This document shows positions 1 through 7,825 of a stretch of 41,824 bases of DNA, in pieces. The notes under the pieces were generated by a model that had not been told where the DNA came from, ran no database searches, and saw only the letters and a list, made by a program, of their open reading frames with translations. Each line of letters starts with the position of its first letter. Position 1 is the first letter of the stretch. Location of the stretch: NCBI RefSeq assembly GCF_024206495.1, contig NZ_JAMBPQ010000054.1, positions 1 through 41,824 of the forward strand. The letters are read 5' to 3'. Origin of the DNA: Paraburkholderia sp. CNPSo 3272 (GTDB lineage: Bacteria > Pseudomonadota > Gammaproteobacteria > Burkholderiales > Burkholderiaceae). A program made the position numbers and the translations under genes.

Positions 1-1
1 G

Positions 2-883
2 ACGAGCGCGCACGACCCGATCAACGGTTACCTGCCGCAGGGCTGGACCGTGGAGCAGTGGCGCGAGGCGCAGAAGGTCGCGCCGGAAAGCATCGTGAAG
101 GTGGCGAAGGAATCGATGGCCCACCAGGTGCGCGCGATGCTCACGCTGCAGGAGCGCGGCGCGGCCACGCTCGACTACGGCAACAACATCCGCCAGATGG
201 CGCTCGAAATGGGCGTGGAAAACGCCTTCGATTTTCCGGGCTTCGTGCCGGCGTATATCCGTCCGCTGTTCTGCGAGGGCAAGGGCCCGTTCCGCTGGGT
301 GGCGCTCTCGGGCGACCCCGAGGACATCTACAAGACCGATGCCAAGGTCAAGGAACTGATCCCCGACGATCCGCACCTGCACAACTGGCTCGACATGGCG
401 CGTGAGCGCATCGCGTTCCAGGGGTTGCCGGCGCGTATCTGCTGGGTGGGCGTGAAGGATCGCTATCGTCTCGGCCAGGCGTTCAACGAGATGGTCAAGA
501 ACGGCGAGCTGAAGGCGCCGGTCGTGATCGGCCGCGACCACCTCGACACCGGCTCTGTGGCGAGCCCGAACCGCGAAACGGAATCGATGAAGGACGGCTC
601 GGACGCGGTAAGCGACTGGCCGCTGCTCAATGCGCTGCTGAACACGGCGGGCGGCGCGTCGTGGGTCTCGCTGCATCACGGCGGCGGCGTGGGCATGGGC
701 TTCTCGCAGCACTCGGGCGTGGTGATCGTCGCGGACGGCACGCAGGCGGCGCATGAGCGTCTGGGCCGCGTGCTGCACAACGATCCGGCCACGGGCGTGA
801 TGCGTCACGCGGATGCCGGCTACGAACTCGCACAGCAAACCGCGCGCGAGGCGGGTCTCAAGCTGCCGATGCTCGGCCGATGA
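2..883 (+). CDS. hutU: Urocanate hydratase, C-terminal part
   Basis: Second enzyme of histidine degradation: it hydrates urocanate to 4-imidazolone-5-propionate with tightly bound NAD in the cytoplasm. The frame is open from base 2 and the gene is cut by the window edge, leaving about 293 residues of an enzyme that is normally near 560. The urocanase signature FQGLPARICW with the conserved Cys is at about 418-447, followed by the family C-terminus (HHGGGVGMGFSQHSG). In many Burkholderiaceae hutD, hutI and hutF follow hutU. Here no hutD is seen; the next 400 bases hold only a decayed regulator fragment. Identity is very secure. Confidence 0.96.
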   Translation, partial: TSAHDPINGYLPQGWTVEQWREAQKVAPESIVKVAKESMAHQVRAMLTLQERGAATLDYGNNIRQMALEMGVENAFDFPGFVPAYIRPLFCEGKGPFRWVALSGDPEDIYKTDAKVKELIPDDPHLHNWLDMARERIAFQGLPARICWVGVKDRYRLGQAFNEMVKNGELKAPVVIGRDHLDTGSVASPNRETESMKDGSDAVSDWPLLNALLNTAGGASWVSLHHGGGVGMGFSQHSGVVIVADGTQAAHERLGRVLHNDPATGVMRHADAGYELAQQTAREAGLKLPMLGR

Positions 884-916
884 GCGATGTGACGCAGCCG
901 TTCAAACGCGGCGGCG

Positions 917-1135
917 TCACGCTTGCGAGCGCTCGCTCAGTTCCGGCTCACCGCGCAGCAGGAACAGAAACTCCTCGCCGCTGTGGCGGATGTAATCGGG
1001 AAACGCGTCCATCGTGCGGGCATGGATGCGTCCGCGCATCGGCGCAAGCCGGTCAAACGCCGCATCTACCAGCGTTTTCAGAGCGCGTTCGCGCGTTACG
1101 ACGTGATCGATCGTGAACCCGTTCCGCGGCGACAT
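917..1135 (-). pseudogene. XRE-cupin regulator fragment (decayed)
   Basis: A 72-residue minus-strand frame contains RHSGEEFLFLLRGE, which matches the start of the cupin sensor domain found at the C-terminus of many XRE-type regulators (family pattern H-x-GEEF-x-x-x-L-x-G). The frame stops just after this strand, so most of the cupin is missing, and no helix-turn-helix is encoded upstream. I read it as a remnant of a regulator gene that once followed the hut genes. The rest of the interval between hutU and the next gene (884-1300) shows no other convincing gene. Fragment status is inferred from the truncated domain. Confidence 0.45.
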
Positions 1136-1300
1136 GAAGAGGCTCGCCGTCTCACAGGCGCTGGAAACGGCGTTTTTGGCGTATCCTCATAGGCGTCGCC
1201 CGCGACCCGATCTCGTGCCTTGCTGATGCGTCCGGGCCTCGACGTCGAAGTGGCCGTCACCGCGCTCGCCTGAGCGCCTTAGAGCCAGGAACATTGTGTG

Positions 1301-2533
1301 ATGAAATTCGATTCGGTCGTGCTTGGCGGCGGTATCGTCGGCGTGTCGGTGGCCTTGCAGCTGCAGCGTCGCGGCCTCTCGGTCGCGCTGGTGGACCGCA
1401 GGGCGCCGGGCAATGAAACATCGCACGGCAACGGGGGATTGATCCAGCGCGAGGGCGTCTATCCGTATGCTTTTCCGCGCGAGCTTTCCACGCTGCTGCG
1501 CTACGCGCCCAACCGCTCGACGGACGTGCGCTATCACCCGGGGGCGATGCCCAAACTGCTGCCGTTTCTCTATCGTTACTGGCACCATTCGCGCGCTGAC
1601 CGGCACGCCGAAATCGCGCGCGCGTATTCCACGCTCATCGAGCATTGCGTGAGCGAGCATCGCGCGCTGATCGAGGCGGCGGGCGCACAGGCGCTGTTAC
1701 GCACCAACGGCTGGATGAAGGTGTTTCGCAGCGCCGCCGCCATGGACGCCACGCTGGCCGAGGCGCAACGCTGGCAGCGCGAGTACGGCGTGGGCCACGA
1801 GGCGCTCGATGCCGCGGCGCTGCGCGCCACCGAGCCTGCGCTCAGTTCCACGCTGGTGGGCGGCGTGCGCTACACCGATTCCGATTCGGTTAGCGATCCG
1901 AATGGATTGGTAACGGCCTACGCGAAGCTCTTCGAGCAGCTCGGCGGCCGCGTGCTGATTGGCGACGCCGCTACGCTCGAACCGTCGTGGCGCGTCATGA
2001 CACAGGATGGTCCGGTGCTGGCGAAGTCGGCGGTCATCGCCATGGGGCCGTGGTCGGGCGACCTCACGGCGCGGCTGGGTTACGAATTGCCGCTCGCCGT
2101 GAAACGCGGCTATCACATGCATTACGCGCTTACGAATGGCGCGAAGCTGAACCAGCCGGTGCTCGACGCCGAAGCGGGCTTCCTGATTACGCCCATGGTG
2201 CGCGGCACGCGCCTCACGACCGGCGTCGAACTCGGCTTTCGTGATTCGCCCAAAACGCCCGTCCAGCTCGAAGCGGCGGAGCCACTTGCGCGCGATATCT
2301 TCCCGCTCGGCGCACGGCTCGATGCCGAGCCCTGGCTGGGCCGCCGGCCCTGCACGCCCGACATGATGCCGATCATCGGGCCCGCGCCGAAGCACGACGA
2401 CCTCTGGTTCGCTTTCGGCCACGCGCACCACGGCCTCACGCTCGGCCCGGTCACGGGCCGCCTGATCGCGGAACTGATGACGGGCGCGCCTACCGTGGTG
2501 GACCCCAGGCCATTCCGCGCCGAGCGGTTCTGA
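1301..2533 (+). CDS. FAD-dependent oxidoreductase, DadA-like
   Basis: Probable amino-acid dehydrogenase or oxidase of the DAO/DadA family, which oxidises an amine or D-amino acid using FAD and passes electrons to a quinone or oxygen. The N-terminus has the dinucleotide-binding motif VLGGGIVGVSVALQL, then ETSHGNGGLIQ, typical of DadA-like enzymes. The C-terminal part has GRRPCTPDMMPIIGP and GHAHHGLTLGPVTGRL, the usual FAD-contacting end of the family. Length (410 aa) is normal. ATG at 1301 is preferred over GTG at 1298 because an AGGA lies about 10 bases upstream. It stands alone between hut and a convergent operon. The substrate cannot be told from sequence. Confidence 0.88.
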   Translation: MKFDSVVLGGGIVGVSVALQLQRRGLSVALVDRRAPGNETSHGNGGLIQREGVYPYAFPRELSTLLRYAPNRSTDVRYHPGAMPKLLPFLYRYWHHSRADRHAEIARAYSTLIEHCVSEHRALIEAAGAQALLRTNGWMKVFRSAAAMDATLAEAQRWQREYGVGHEALDAAALRATEPALSSTLVGGVRYTDSDSVSDPNGLVTAYAKLFEQLGGRVLIGDAATLEPSWRVMTQDGPVLAKSAVIAMGPWSGDLTARLGYELPLAVKRGYHMHYALTNGAKLNQPVLDAEAGFLITPMVRGTRLTTGVELGFRDSPKTPVQLEAAEPLARDIFPLGARLDAEPWLGRRPCTPDMMPIIGPAPKHDDLWFAFGHAHHGLTLGPVTGRLIAELMTGAPTVVDPRPFRAERF

Positions 2534-2537
2534 CGCG

Positions 2538-2553
2538 GCGCGCACCGGCGCGC
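2538..2553. terminator. GC hairpin between convergent genes
   Basis: A six-pair stem, GCGCGC-ACCG-GCGCGC, lies in the 24 bases between the stop codons of the convergent oxidoreductase and MipA genes. It may serve as a bidirectional terminator. There is no real T-run, so the call is weak. Confidence 0.3.
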
Positions 2554-2557
2554 ATGT

Positions 2558-3349
2558 TTAGAACCGGTAGTTGAGCCCCGCGAAAGCCGTGATTTCGCGG
2601 CGGCTCTCGGTGATCGGGCTGTCGGCGGCGTAATGCTGAAGGCGTCCGAACGTCGCGTTCACCGAACCGACCCAGTGCTTCGAAAAGTCATGCGTCATGT
2701 AGAACGTCATGTGCAGATCGCGAATGCCCGCGCCCGGTGAATACGCCGGCAAACCGGATGCCGCACTCTCATCCGGCGTCACACCGAACAGCGTGCGCGT
2801 GTAGACGCCGTTGGCCCACGTGAGGCCCGGTCCGACCGAAAACAGCCAGCCCGTCAGCGGCAGCGACACATAGAGGTCCGCCGTTGCCGTCGTACCTTGC
2901 CCGTGGCCGCTGATGTCCTGATACATGGCAACGGCGCCGGTGAACGCCCACAGCGTGTAATCGGCGAAGAGGCGCAGCTTCGGACCGTCGTCGACATTGC
3001 TCAGGCCGTGCAGATGCGGGTCGTCCGACACGGTGCGCGACTGGAAGTCGAAGCTCAGCGAAGCGCCTACATGGTAGTTCTCCGCTGAAATCACGTTCAC
3101 GCCCAGCACATCCGGGCCTTGCGAGAAGAAACGGTCGCGGTACGAGATATCGAGCGACGGGAACGGGTAGAACTTCATGTGGCGCGCGCCCGGATACTCG
3201 GGCGCGAAATAGGCGCCCGGTCCGATCGAGACCTTCCACGGCGAGTCGGTTGTTGCGGTACTGGACGTATCGGTATCGGCCCACGCGTGCGAGGCCAGGG
3301 TCAGCACGGCGACGCACGCCAGCCCTTTCATTGCTACGGATCGCTTCAC
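2558..3349 (-). CDS. MipA/OmpV family outer-membrane protein
   Basis: Outer-membrane beta-barrel of the MipA/OmpV family. E. coli MipA scaffolds MltA and PBP1b; other members are porin-like or acid-inducible. A signal peptide covers residues 1-24 with a likely cut after AWA. The mature part opens with WKVSIGPGAYFAPEYPGA, typical of the family, and ends in FAGLNYRF with the C-terminal Phe of barrel proteins. GTG at 3349 is chosen as start because AGGA lies 7 bases upstream and the GTG overlaps the stop of the upstream hydrolase (GTGA). ATG at 3331 is possible but has no ribosome-binding site. Last gene of a three-gene minus-strand operon. Confidence 0.88.
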   Translation of the reverse strand: MKRSVAMKGLACVAVLTLASHAWADTDTSSTATTDSPWKVSIGPGAYFAPEYPGARHMKFYPFPSLDISYRDRFFSQGPDVLGVNVISAENYHVGASLSFDFQSRTVSDDPHLHGLSNVDDGPKLRLFADYTLWAFTGAVAMYQDISGHGQGTTATADLYVSLPLTGWLFSVGPGLTWANGVYTRTLFGVTPDESAASGLPAYSPGAGIRDLHMTFYMTHDFSKHWVGSVNATFGRLQHYAADSPITESRREITAFAGLNYRF

Positions 3350-4266
3350 GTATTTTTCCTTCCCACTGCCGCCAGTTGGCGCAGACGCCGGGCGAGCGCC
3401 TTGGAGACCACCGGCGCGTCTTTCGCGCCGCGCGCGACTTCGCTCTCGCGCAGGAACAGGGCCGTTTCGCGCGCAACGATCTCGCGTTCGTTGTCCGATG
3501 TGATCATGTGATACGAATCGTCGAGCCACAGCGTGCGCAGGAAGTTCGAGCCGATGCGGTCGATCACGTGGCGCGGATTGCGCGGGCTCGATGTTTCGTC
3601 GTCGATCGCGTGGATCACGAGCGTGTCGTTCTCGATCGCGGCGACGTCCTTACGGGCTGCGCGCGCGAGGCGCGCCGCCTGATGCAGCGCGGGCAGTGCA
3701 ATCGTCGAAGGGCCGACCTCGCTGAAGTCGCTGCGCTGCATGGCGCGCGCGATCTTCTTGCGCAGCGCTTCGTTACGCACGCCGAACGGTTCGGCCTCGC
3801 GGTAGCGGTAGCGGTGGCGCAGCGGCGTGAAGTACGCCCAATCGAGCAGAAAGCGATACCACGGGATCGCCCAGCCGTCGTAGGCGAGCGTGAGCGAGAG
3901 CAGTACCAGCGACTGCGCGGCGGGGCGCTCGCGAACCAGGCGCAGCGCAAGCGCGCCGCCGATCGACAGCCCGCAGATCGAGACGCGCTCGTAGCGTGCC
4001 GCCAGGGCGTCGAACTCGCGCGCGGCGCTTTCGATCCATTGTTCCATCGGCAGCTGGCCCGTGCCGGCGCTATAACCGTCGATGACGGGCGCGCATACCG
4101 TGAACCCTTCGCCCTGCAGATAGCGCGCAAGATAGCGCAGCTCCATCGGCGAGCTGGAGAGTCCGTGAAGCATGAGCACGGCGTGGCCGTCGCCTTCGCA
4201 GAAAAAACGCGTGGATTGCACGGCTGGCGCTTCGGCAGCGGCCAGTTCCATCTCGAGCGTCGCCAT
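3346..4266 (-). CDS. Alpha/beta hydrolase (esterase/lipase-like)
   Basis: Serine hydrolase of the carboxylesterase or monoacylglycerol-lipase type, 306 aa, with no signal peptide and so probably cytoplasmic. The oxyanion loop HGLSSSPMEL is near residue 34, the nucleophile elbow GLSIGG near residue 99 (Ser101), the acid in IDDETSS and the catalytic His in DDSYHMI. The ATG lies one base after the TGA of the DUF4118 gene (TGACATG), and the stop overlaps the start of MipA/OmpV, so the three genes are probably co-translated. The natural substrate is unknown; an acyl ester is likely from the fold. Confidence 0.9.
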   Translation of the reverse strand: MATLEMELAAAEAPAVQSTRFFCEGDGHAVLMLHGLSSSPMELRYLARYLQGEGFTVCAPVIDGYSAGTGQLPMEQWIESAAREFDALAARYERVSICGLSIGGALALRLVRERPAAQSLVLLSLTLAYDGWAIPWYRFLLDWAYFTPLRHRYRYREAEPFGVRNEALRKKIARAMQRSDFSEVGPSTIALPALHQAARLARAARKDVAAIENDTLVIHAIDDETSSPRNPRHVIDRIGSNFLRTLWLDDSYHMITSDNEREIVARETALFLRESEVARGAKDAPVVSKALARRLRQLAAVGRKNT

Positions 4267-4267
4267 G

Positions 4268-5044
4268 TCAGCTCTCCGTGCGCAGCACGAGAAAATCTCC
4301 CGCGTGAGTGGTAAAGCGTTCGCAGTTGCAATTGACGTGCCGGTACTCGCGCCTGGGCTGCTCGCTGCGCAGACGCACGCGATGATGGCCCGGCGACAGT
4401 GCGTGCGTGAGGCGCTGCACGTCGTCGGGATGCAGCGCGTCGAAGAGCGGGCCGGGCGCGACTTCGGCGGCAGCCGGCAGCGCCTGCGACATGCTCTGTC
4501 CCACGCTTGCGCGCTGGGCGGCATTGCGCTCGAGCCCCTTGATGAGGATAAAGCCTTCGTGATGCTGCGCGAGATGGCGCAGCAGGCGATGCGTTTCGTC
4601 GACGGCGCGGCGCGCCAGCGCGCGCTCGTTGTCGTGACGAAGCAGCATTTCGTAGCGGGACTGCGCGACCGAGGTGATCAACTGCGCGCGAAACTGCTCG
4701 CGCCGCAGACGCTCGATCAGCGTGATCACGATCACCGTGACGAGCGGATACGACACCATCAGGATCACATCGTGGGTGTCGAGGAACGTAATGTAATTGT
4801 AGGGAGGCACGAACATATAGTCCGCAATGCCGAGACCTAGCGCCATCACGGTCAGCGCAGGCGCGAGGCCGAGGAAGTATTCGACCAGCGAAGCGGCAAT
4901 ACAGAACGTCGTGCCCGGCATCATCGGGCCGAGCAGGGGATGCAGTGCGAGGCGGATGGCGCTCGCGAGCACGAGCGCTCCAGCGGCAATGCACCACCGG
5001 CGCGGGCCTCTTGGCGCCCAGAGGCGGGCGTTACGGACTTTCAT
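4268..5044 (-). CDS. DUF4118 membrane protein, sensor-like
   Basis: Integral membrane protein of 258 aa. Residues about 18-110 form the four-helix DUF4118 bundle known from KdpD sensor kinases; the phrase ADYMFVPPYNYITFLDTHD is typical. A helical linker follows, then a divergent PAS-like C-terminal part ending GDFLVLRTES. There is no histidine-kinase phosphoacceptor or ATPase domain, so it cannot signal as a kinase alone. First gene of the operon with the hydrolase and the MipA/OmpV protein, which suggests envelope or membrane-lipid sensing (inference). The domain call is good; the role is unknown. Confidence 0.82.
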   Translation of the reverse strand: MKVRNARLWAPRGPRRWCIAAGALVLASAIRLALHPLLGPMMPGTTFCIAASLVEYFLGLAPALTVMALGLGIADYMFVPPYNYITFLDTHDVILMVSYPLVTVIVITLIERLRREQFRAQLITSVAQSRYEMLLRHDNERALARRAVDETHRLLRHLAQHHEGFILIKGLERNAAQRASVGQSMSQALPAAAEVAPGPLFDALHPDDVQRLTHALSPGHHRVRLRSEQPRREYRHVNCNCERFTTHAGDFLVLRTES

Positions 5045-5163
5045 GGTTTCCCGGGTCGCCCGCCGCGTGACGGGCCGTCGCGCGCGTATTGCGCATGGGC
5101 AATCGCTGACGCTTTAGTTGTAAGCAGTGCAAGGAATTCGACAGGAACGGCAAAACTGAGCAG

Positions 5164-5195
5164 CGGTGACCAGCCGGTCACCGTCAGCCCTGACG
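5164..5195 (-). terminator. Tandem hairpins after ABC ATPase
   Basis: Two adjacent hairpins lie about 90 bases beyond the stop codon of the minus-strand ABC ATPase. One is an eight-pair stem, CGGTGACC/GGTCACCG with a 4-base loop (5164-5183). The other is a five-pair stem, CGTCA/TGACG (5182-5195), followed on the plus strand by ATTTTT. They probably end transcription between the two minus-strand operons. On the minus strand the T-run is weak (CAGTTTT, 8 bases on). Confidence 0.35.
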
Positions 5196-5283
5196 ATTTT
5201 TGCGTGTCCCGAATATTACCACCGTTTACAAACGTCGGATTGGCGATACCAGGCCCCCAGGAGACCTTAGCGGGATTCAGCCG

Positions 5284-6618
5284 TCAGGATTCGACATCGG
5301 CCAGGCTGAAGATTCCGGTCTTGTCGTTATACGAAAAGATCTCGGCGTAGCGGCCCCAGGCAATCACGGTGTCGAGCGTTTCCTCTGCGGCGTCGTCGGC
5401 AAGCAGGTCCTCCAGTTCCTGCTCGAAGCGCACCCGCGGGGCGCGATGTCCGGGGCGCTCGTTGAGCACCGTTTTGATCCGCGCGGCCAGCGGCACGTTG
5501 CGCAGCAAATGTTCGGCGAACATCAGCTTGCGCTCCTGCGTACTGAATTCGTTGAAGGTCTTGCCCGCGTGCGTGAGAACCACGTCGCCTTCGCTGACCT
5601 CCGCAAAGCCGAGATACTGCAGCATTTCCGCGACCGGGAAGAGCTCGTCGACCTCCAGTTGGAGCGCTCGCGCGATTTCCGGCATGTCGGCGCGGCCGTT
5701 GTAGGGCGCGGCGGCCAGCGTTTCGATCAGGCCCGCCATCAGGTTGACGGACATGCCCGGCAGCCAACTGCCCGGTTCGAGTTCGGGTTTCGCCGGGCCG
5801 CCCGGCTGCCGCGCGGTCATCTTCGCGTAGATGTCGTCTACGAGCGTGCGGAACGCCGGGTCGAGACGATTGCGCGGGTGCTTGAACGGCACCGGAATCT
5901 CGGCCACCACGCGGCCCGGGTTCGACGACAACACGAGAATGCGGTCGCACATGAATACCGCTTCCTCGATGTTGTGCGTGACGATCAGCACCGATTTGAT
6001 CGGCAGGCGGCCTTGTGTCCACAGATCGAGCAGGTCGGTACGCAGCGTTTCGGCCGTGAGCACGTCGAGCGCGGAGAAGGGCTCGTCCATCAGCATCAGC
6101 GTGGGATCGACCACGAGCGCGCGCGCAAAGCCCACACGCTGGCGCATGCCGCCCGAAAGCTCGCGCGGATAGGCGTTTTCGAAGCCGTCCAGACCGATCA
6201 GGTCGATGGCGGCGAGCGCGCGCTTGCGCCGCTCGTGCGGGCCAACGCCGATCGCCTCCAGGCCGGCCTCGACGTTTTCCAGCACCGTGAGCCACGGGAA
6301 CAGCGCGAAGGTCTGGAACACCATCGCGACGCCTTCGGCCGGACCGCGCAGCGGCTTGCCGAGGTAGTTCACGTCGCCGCTGGTGGGGGGAATCAGGCCG
6401 GCGATGATGCGCAGCAGAGTGGACTTGCCGGAGCCCGAGCGGCCCAGCAAGCCGACGATCTCGCCTTCGCGCAGCGTGACGTCCACGTCATCGAGCACCA
6501 GTTGCTCGCTCGGGTTCTTGCCGAAGCCGCGGCAGACGTGCTGGACGCACATCACTTCCTGGCCGGTGCGGGACCGCGTCTGTGCCATTTCGGGAGTGAT
6601 CGTTTTGAGGTTTTGCAT
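5284..6618 (-). CDS. ABC transporter ATPase, nitrate/sulfonate type
   Basis: Cytoplasmic ATPase of an importer of the nitrate/sulfonate/taurine group. Walker A is GRSGSGKST at about residues 59-67, the Q-loop FQTFALFPW, the signature LSGGMRQRV, Walker B LMLMDEPFSALD and the switch VTHNIEEA. After the ATPase, residues about 290-440 form the extra AAA-associated C-terminal domain found in a subset of this family, giving 444 aa rather than about 260. ATG at 6618 is preferred; TTG at 6633 overlaps the stop of a permease remnant (TTGA). No permease or substrate-binding protein is seen nearby, so the gene looks orphaned. Substrate unknown. Confidence 0.9.
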   Translation of the reverse strand: MQNLKTITPEMAQTRSRTGQEVMCVQHVCRGFGKNPSEQLVLDDVDVTLREGEIVGLLGRSGSGKSTLLRIIAGLIPPTSGDVNYLGKPLRGPAEGVAMVFQTFALFPWLTVLENVEAGLEAIGVGPHERRKRALAAIDLIGLDGFENAYPRELSGGMRQRVGFARALVVDPTLMLMDEPFSALDVLTAETLRTDLLDLWTQGRLPIKSVLIVTHNIEEAVFMCDRILVLSSNPGRVVAEIPVPFKHPRNRLDPAFRTLVDDIYAKMTARQPGGPAKPELEPGSWLPGMSVNLMAGLIETLAAAPYNGRADMPEIARALQLEVDELFPVAEMLQYLGFAEVSEGDVVLTHAGKTFNEFSTQERKLMFAEHLLRNVPLAARIKTVLNERPGHRAPRVRFEQELEDLLADDAAEETLDTVIAWGRYAEIFSYNDKTGIFSLADVES

Positions 6619-6629
6619 GGGATCGATAC

Positions 6630-6680
6630 TCAATCAAGGCGAAGACGGGACTCGGCATACGCGTACAACAGCCGATTCAT
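6630..6680 (-). pseudogene. ABC permease C-terminal stub
   Basis: A 16-residue in-frame stretch, MNRLLYAYAESRLRLD, ends in a TGA just upstream of the ATPase start and overlaps its alternative TTG start. Binding-protein-dependent permeases paired with this ATPase type often end in a phrase like NRLxWxxLYxxAExRxRLD. I read this as the last residues of a deleted permease gene. Immediately upstream the frame loses all likeness to a membrane protein. The match is short, so the call rests on position as much as on sequence. Confidence 0.4.
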
Positions 6681-6788
6681 GGGGAAACGAAAAGGGCGTG
6701 AAAGGAAATGTTCAACTCACGGCCACGATCAGGGAGCGCCTCGTTTGTTCAACGATGGCGAATCTTCGTGACCGGAGTTTGGCAGAAC

Positions 6789-6929
6789 TTAGGAAACCCG
6801 GGACTTGATGCGGCGCCACAGGTCTTTCCATGGGTGGCGGCGAACCGGTTCGAGCGACAGCAGCGCTTCGTAGTGCGAGCGCCCCTCGTTGACATGAGGC
6901 AGATGCGACAAAAGCAGACCGAAAATCAT
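6789..6929 (-). CDS. Possible 46-aa protein
   Basis: A short frame begins with ATG at 6929, preceded by GGAG seven bases upstream, and ends with TAA. The product starts with a hydrophobic stretch (MIFGLLLSHLPHV) and is then basic and amphipathic (RRHPWKDLWRRIKSRVS). It lies upstream of the ABC permease stub, on the same strand. I do not recognise a family. It could be a true small membrane-active protein or a chance frame; the ribosome-binding site is its best support. Confidence 0.35.
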   Translation of the reverse strand: MIFGLLLSHLPHVNEGRSHYEALLSLEPVRRHPWKDLWRRIKSRVS

Positions 6930-7501
6930 GATGTTTCTCCGGACGTCTGGCGTGATGGACGAGTGCAAAGCCCGCAGACGTTCGGTCGCCGCGCAGTCGG
7001 CGCGGTCCGCAGGGGTCTACGTGCTTTTCTCGGACGAGTTCGAAGGCAAGCGGTACGGGCAACTGTCACTGTCAGGCATTTCGGCTCCTGTTCATGCGGG
7101 GCGCAGGCAAACGGCGGGCGCGGGCGCAAGCGCTCGCGAGGTCGCGCCAATGCGTATGCGAGCGAAGCCCGCGCCGGCATGGCGCTATGGTTTGGGGTGC
7201 ACGAGGGAAGACTGCTACGGCGCGCACCGTCTGCCTACTGGCAGGACGGCGGCTCGGGAAGGGCAGCGGATGTCCTGCCGGTCAGGCAGCGAAACTATTG
7301 GAAGATCGACTACTGCTACTGTCCAAGGCATCGGCCCCATTGAGAAGACGGGCGAATTCTAGTCTCGGTAAAAACACCAAGTCAACCAAAATTGCTAAGC
7401 AGAGCAGATATTCAATTCTGAAGGTTTGAAGCAACGCGATTGAAAGAAACGGGGGTCTGCGGGGATGTTGCTGGCTGACCTCGCATTTATGCTTTTTTTA
7501 C
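6930..7501. other. Gene-poor interval
   Basis: No convincing gene is seen here on either strand. Long frames exist but have no recognisable domains and no good starts. One imperfect hairpin (CCGTC-TGCC-TACT-GGCA-G-GACGG) is at 7227-7249. From about 7360 to 7500 the DNA is clearly more AT-rich than the rest of the window, as expected upstream of a promoter. Confidence 0.5.
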
Positions 7502-7531
7502 TTGCCTTTTTGTCTGCGTGCCCAATACAAT
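7502..7531 (+). promoter_or_regulatory. Predicted sigma-70 promoter
   Basis: TTGCCT (7502-7507) and TACAAT (7526-7531) are separated by 18 bases in an AT-rich region. Transcription would begin near 7538 and run through a long hairpin-rich leader towards the small membrane protein and the porin. Confidence 0.4.
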
Positions 7532-7559
7532 CCGCCCCGTCATAGCAAAGGAGTCCTCC

Positions 7560-7625
7560 GTGGACGCATGTTCTAGTAGTGGAAGTCCGATGCCGGCCAG
7601 CGCCGGCAGCACCACCGCGAGATAG
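7560..7625 (+). CDS. Possible 21-aa leader peptide
   Basis: A GTG codon at 7560 is preceded by AAGGAG six bases upstream and opens a 21-codon frame, VDACSSSGSPMPASAGSTTAR, ending in TAG. It starts about 22 bases after the predicted transcription start and covers the first strong hairpin of the leader. Four Ser codons fall in codons 5-9. A leader peptide that couples translation to the RNA fold is possible. No known leader family is recognised, and chance cannot be excluded at this size. Confidence 0.3.
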   Translation: MDACSSSGSPMPASAGSTTAR

Positions 7626-7811
7626 CCGCCGCAGGTCCATTCCTTCGCCGCTAACTCGCTTACGCCGGGTTAGCGCGCTTCGTGACTGACTGGTCTCAGT
7701 CGCCTTTGCGACCAGTCTCCCAACAGCACGCTCCCTCTTGTCGATCGCCATTTGCAAGCTTGCTTGCCGAGATGGCTACGCATTCGCATTTGGTCCGCTT
7801 CTGAAGCGGAC
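7561..7811 (+). promoter_or_regulatory. Hairpin-rich 5' leader
   Basis: Four perfect stems follow one another downstream of the promoter: TGCCGGC/GCCGGCA with a 4-base loop (7591-7608), CGCTAAC/GTTAGCG (7649-7675), GACTGGTC/GACCAGTC (7688-7717) and GTCCGCTT/AAGCGGAC with a 3-base loop (7793-7811). GGAC at 7562-7565 can pair either with GTCC at 7585-7588 or, as TGGAC, with GTCCA at 7635-7639, so two folds compete. I tried known riboswitch cores (TPP, FMN, cobalamin, glycine, SAH, yybP-ykoY) by eye and recognised none. Confidence 0.4.
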
Positions 7812-7825
7812 AACGCGGAGGGATG

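Noticed and set aside
880..1116. 78-aa plus-strand frame overlapping the hutU stop (ATGA)
   Set aside because: The translation is Arg/Cys-rich with no likeness to HutD or another family. The opposite strand encodes a recognisable cupin fragment instead.
5164..5183. GGTGACC...GGTCACC hairpin considered as a third TetR operator
   Set aside because: The half-sites match, but the spacing is 4 rather than 12 bases and no promoter or RND gene lies there. It fits a terminator hairpin better.
7486..7664. Minus-strand open stretch reading CGGYLAVVLPALAGIGLPLLEH
   Set aside because: It looks like a membrane segment but has no usable start codon and is the complement of the strong hairpin in the leader, so the likeness is probably accidental.
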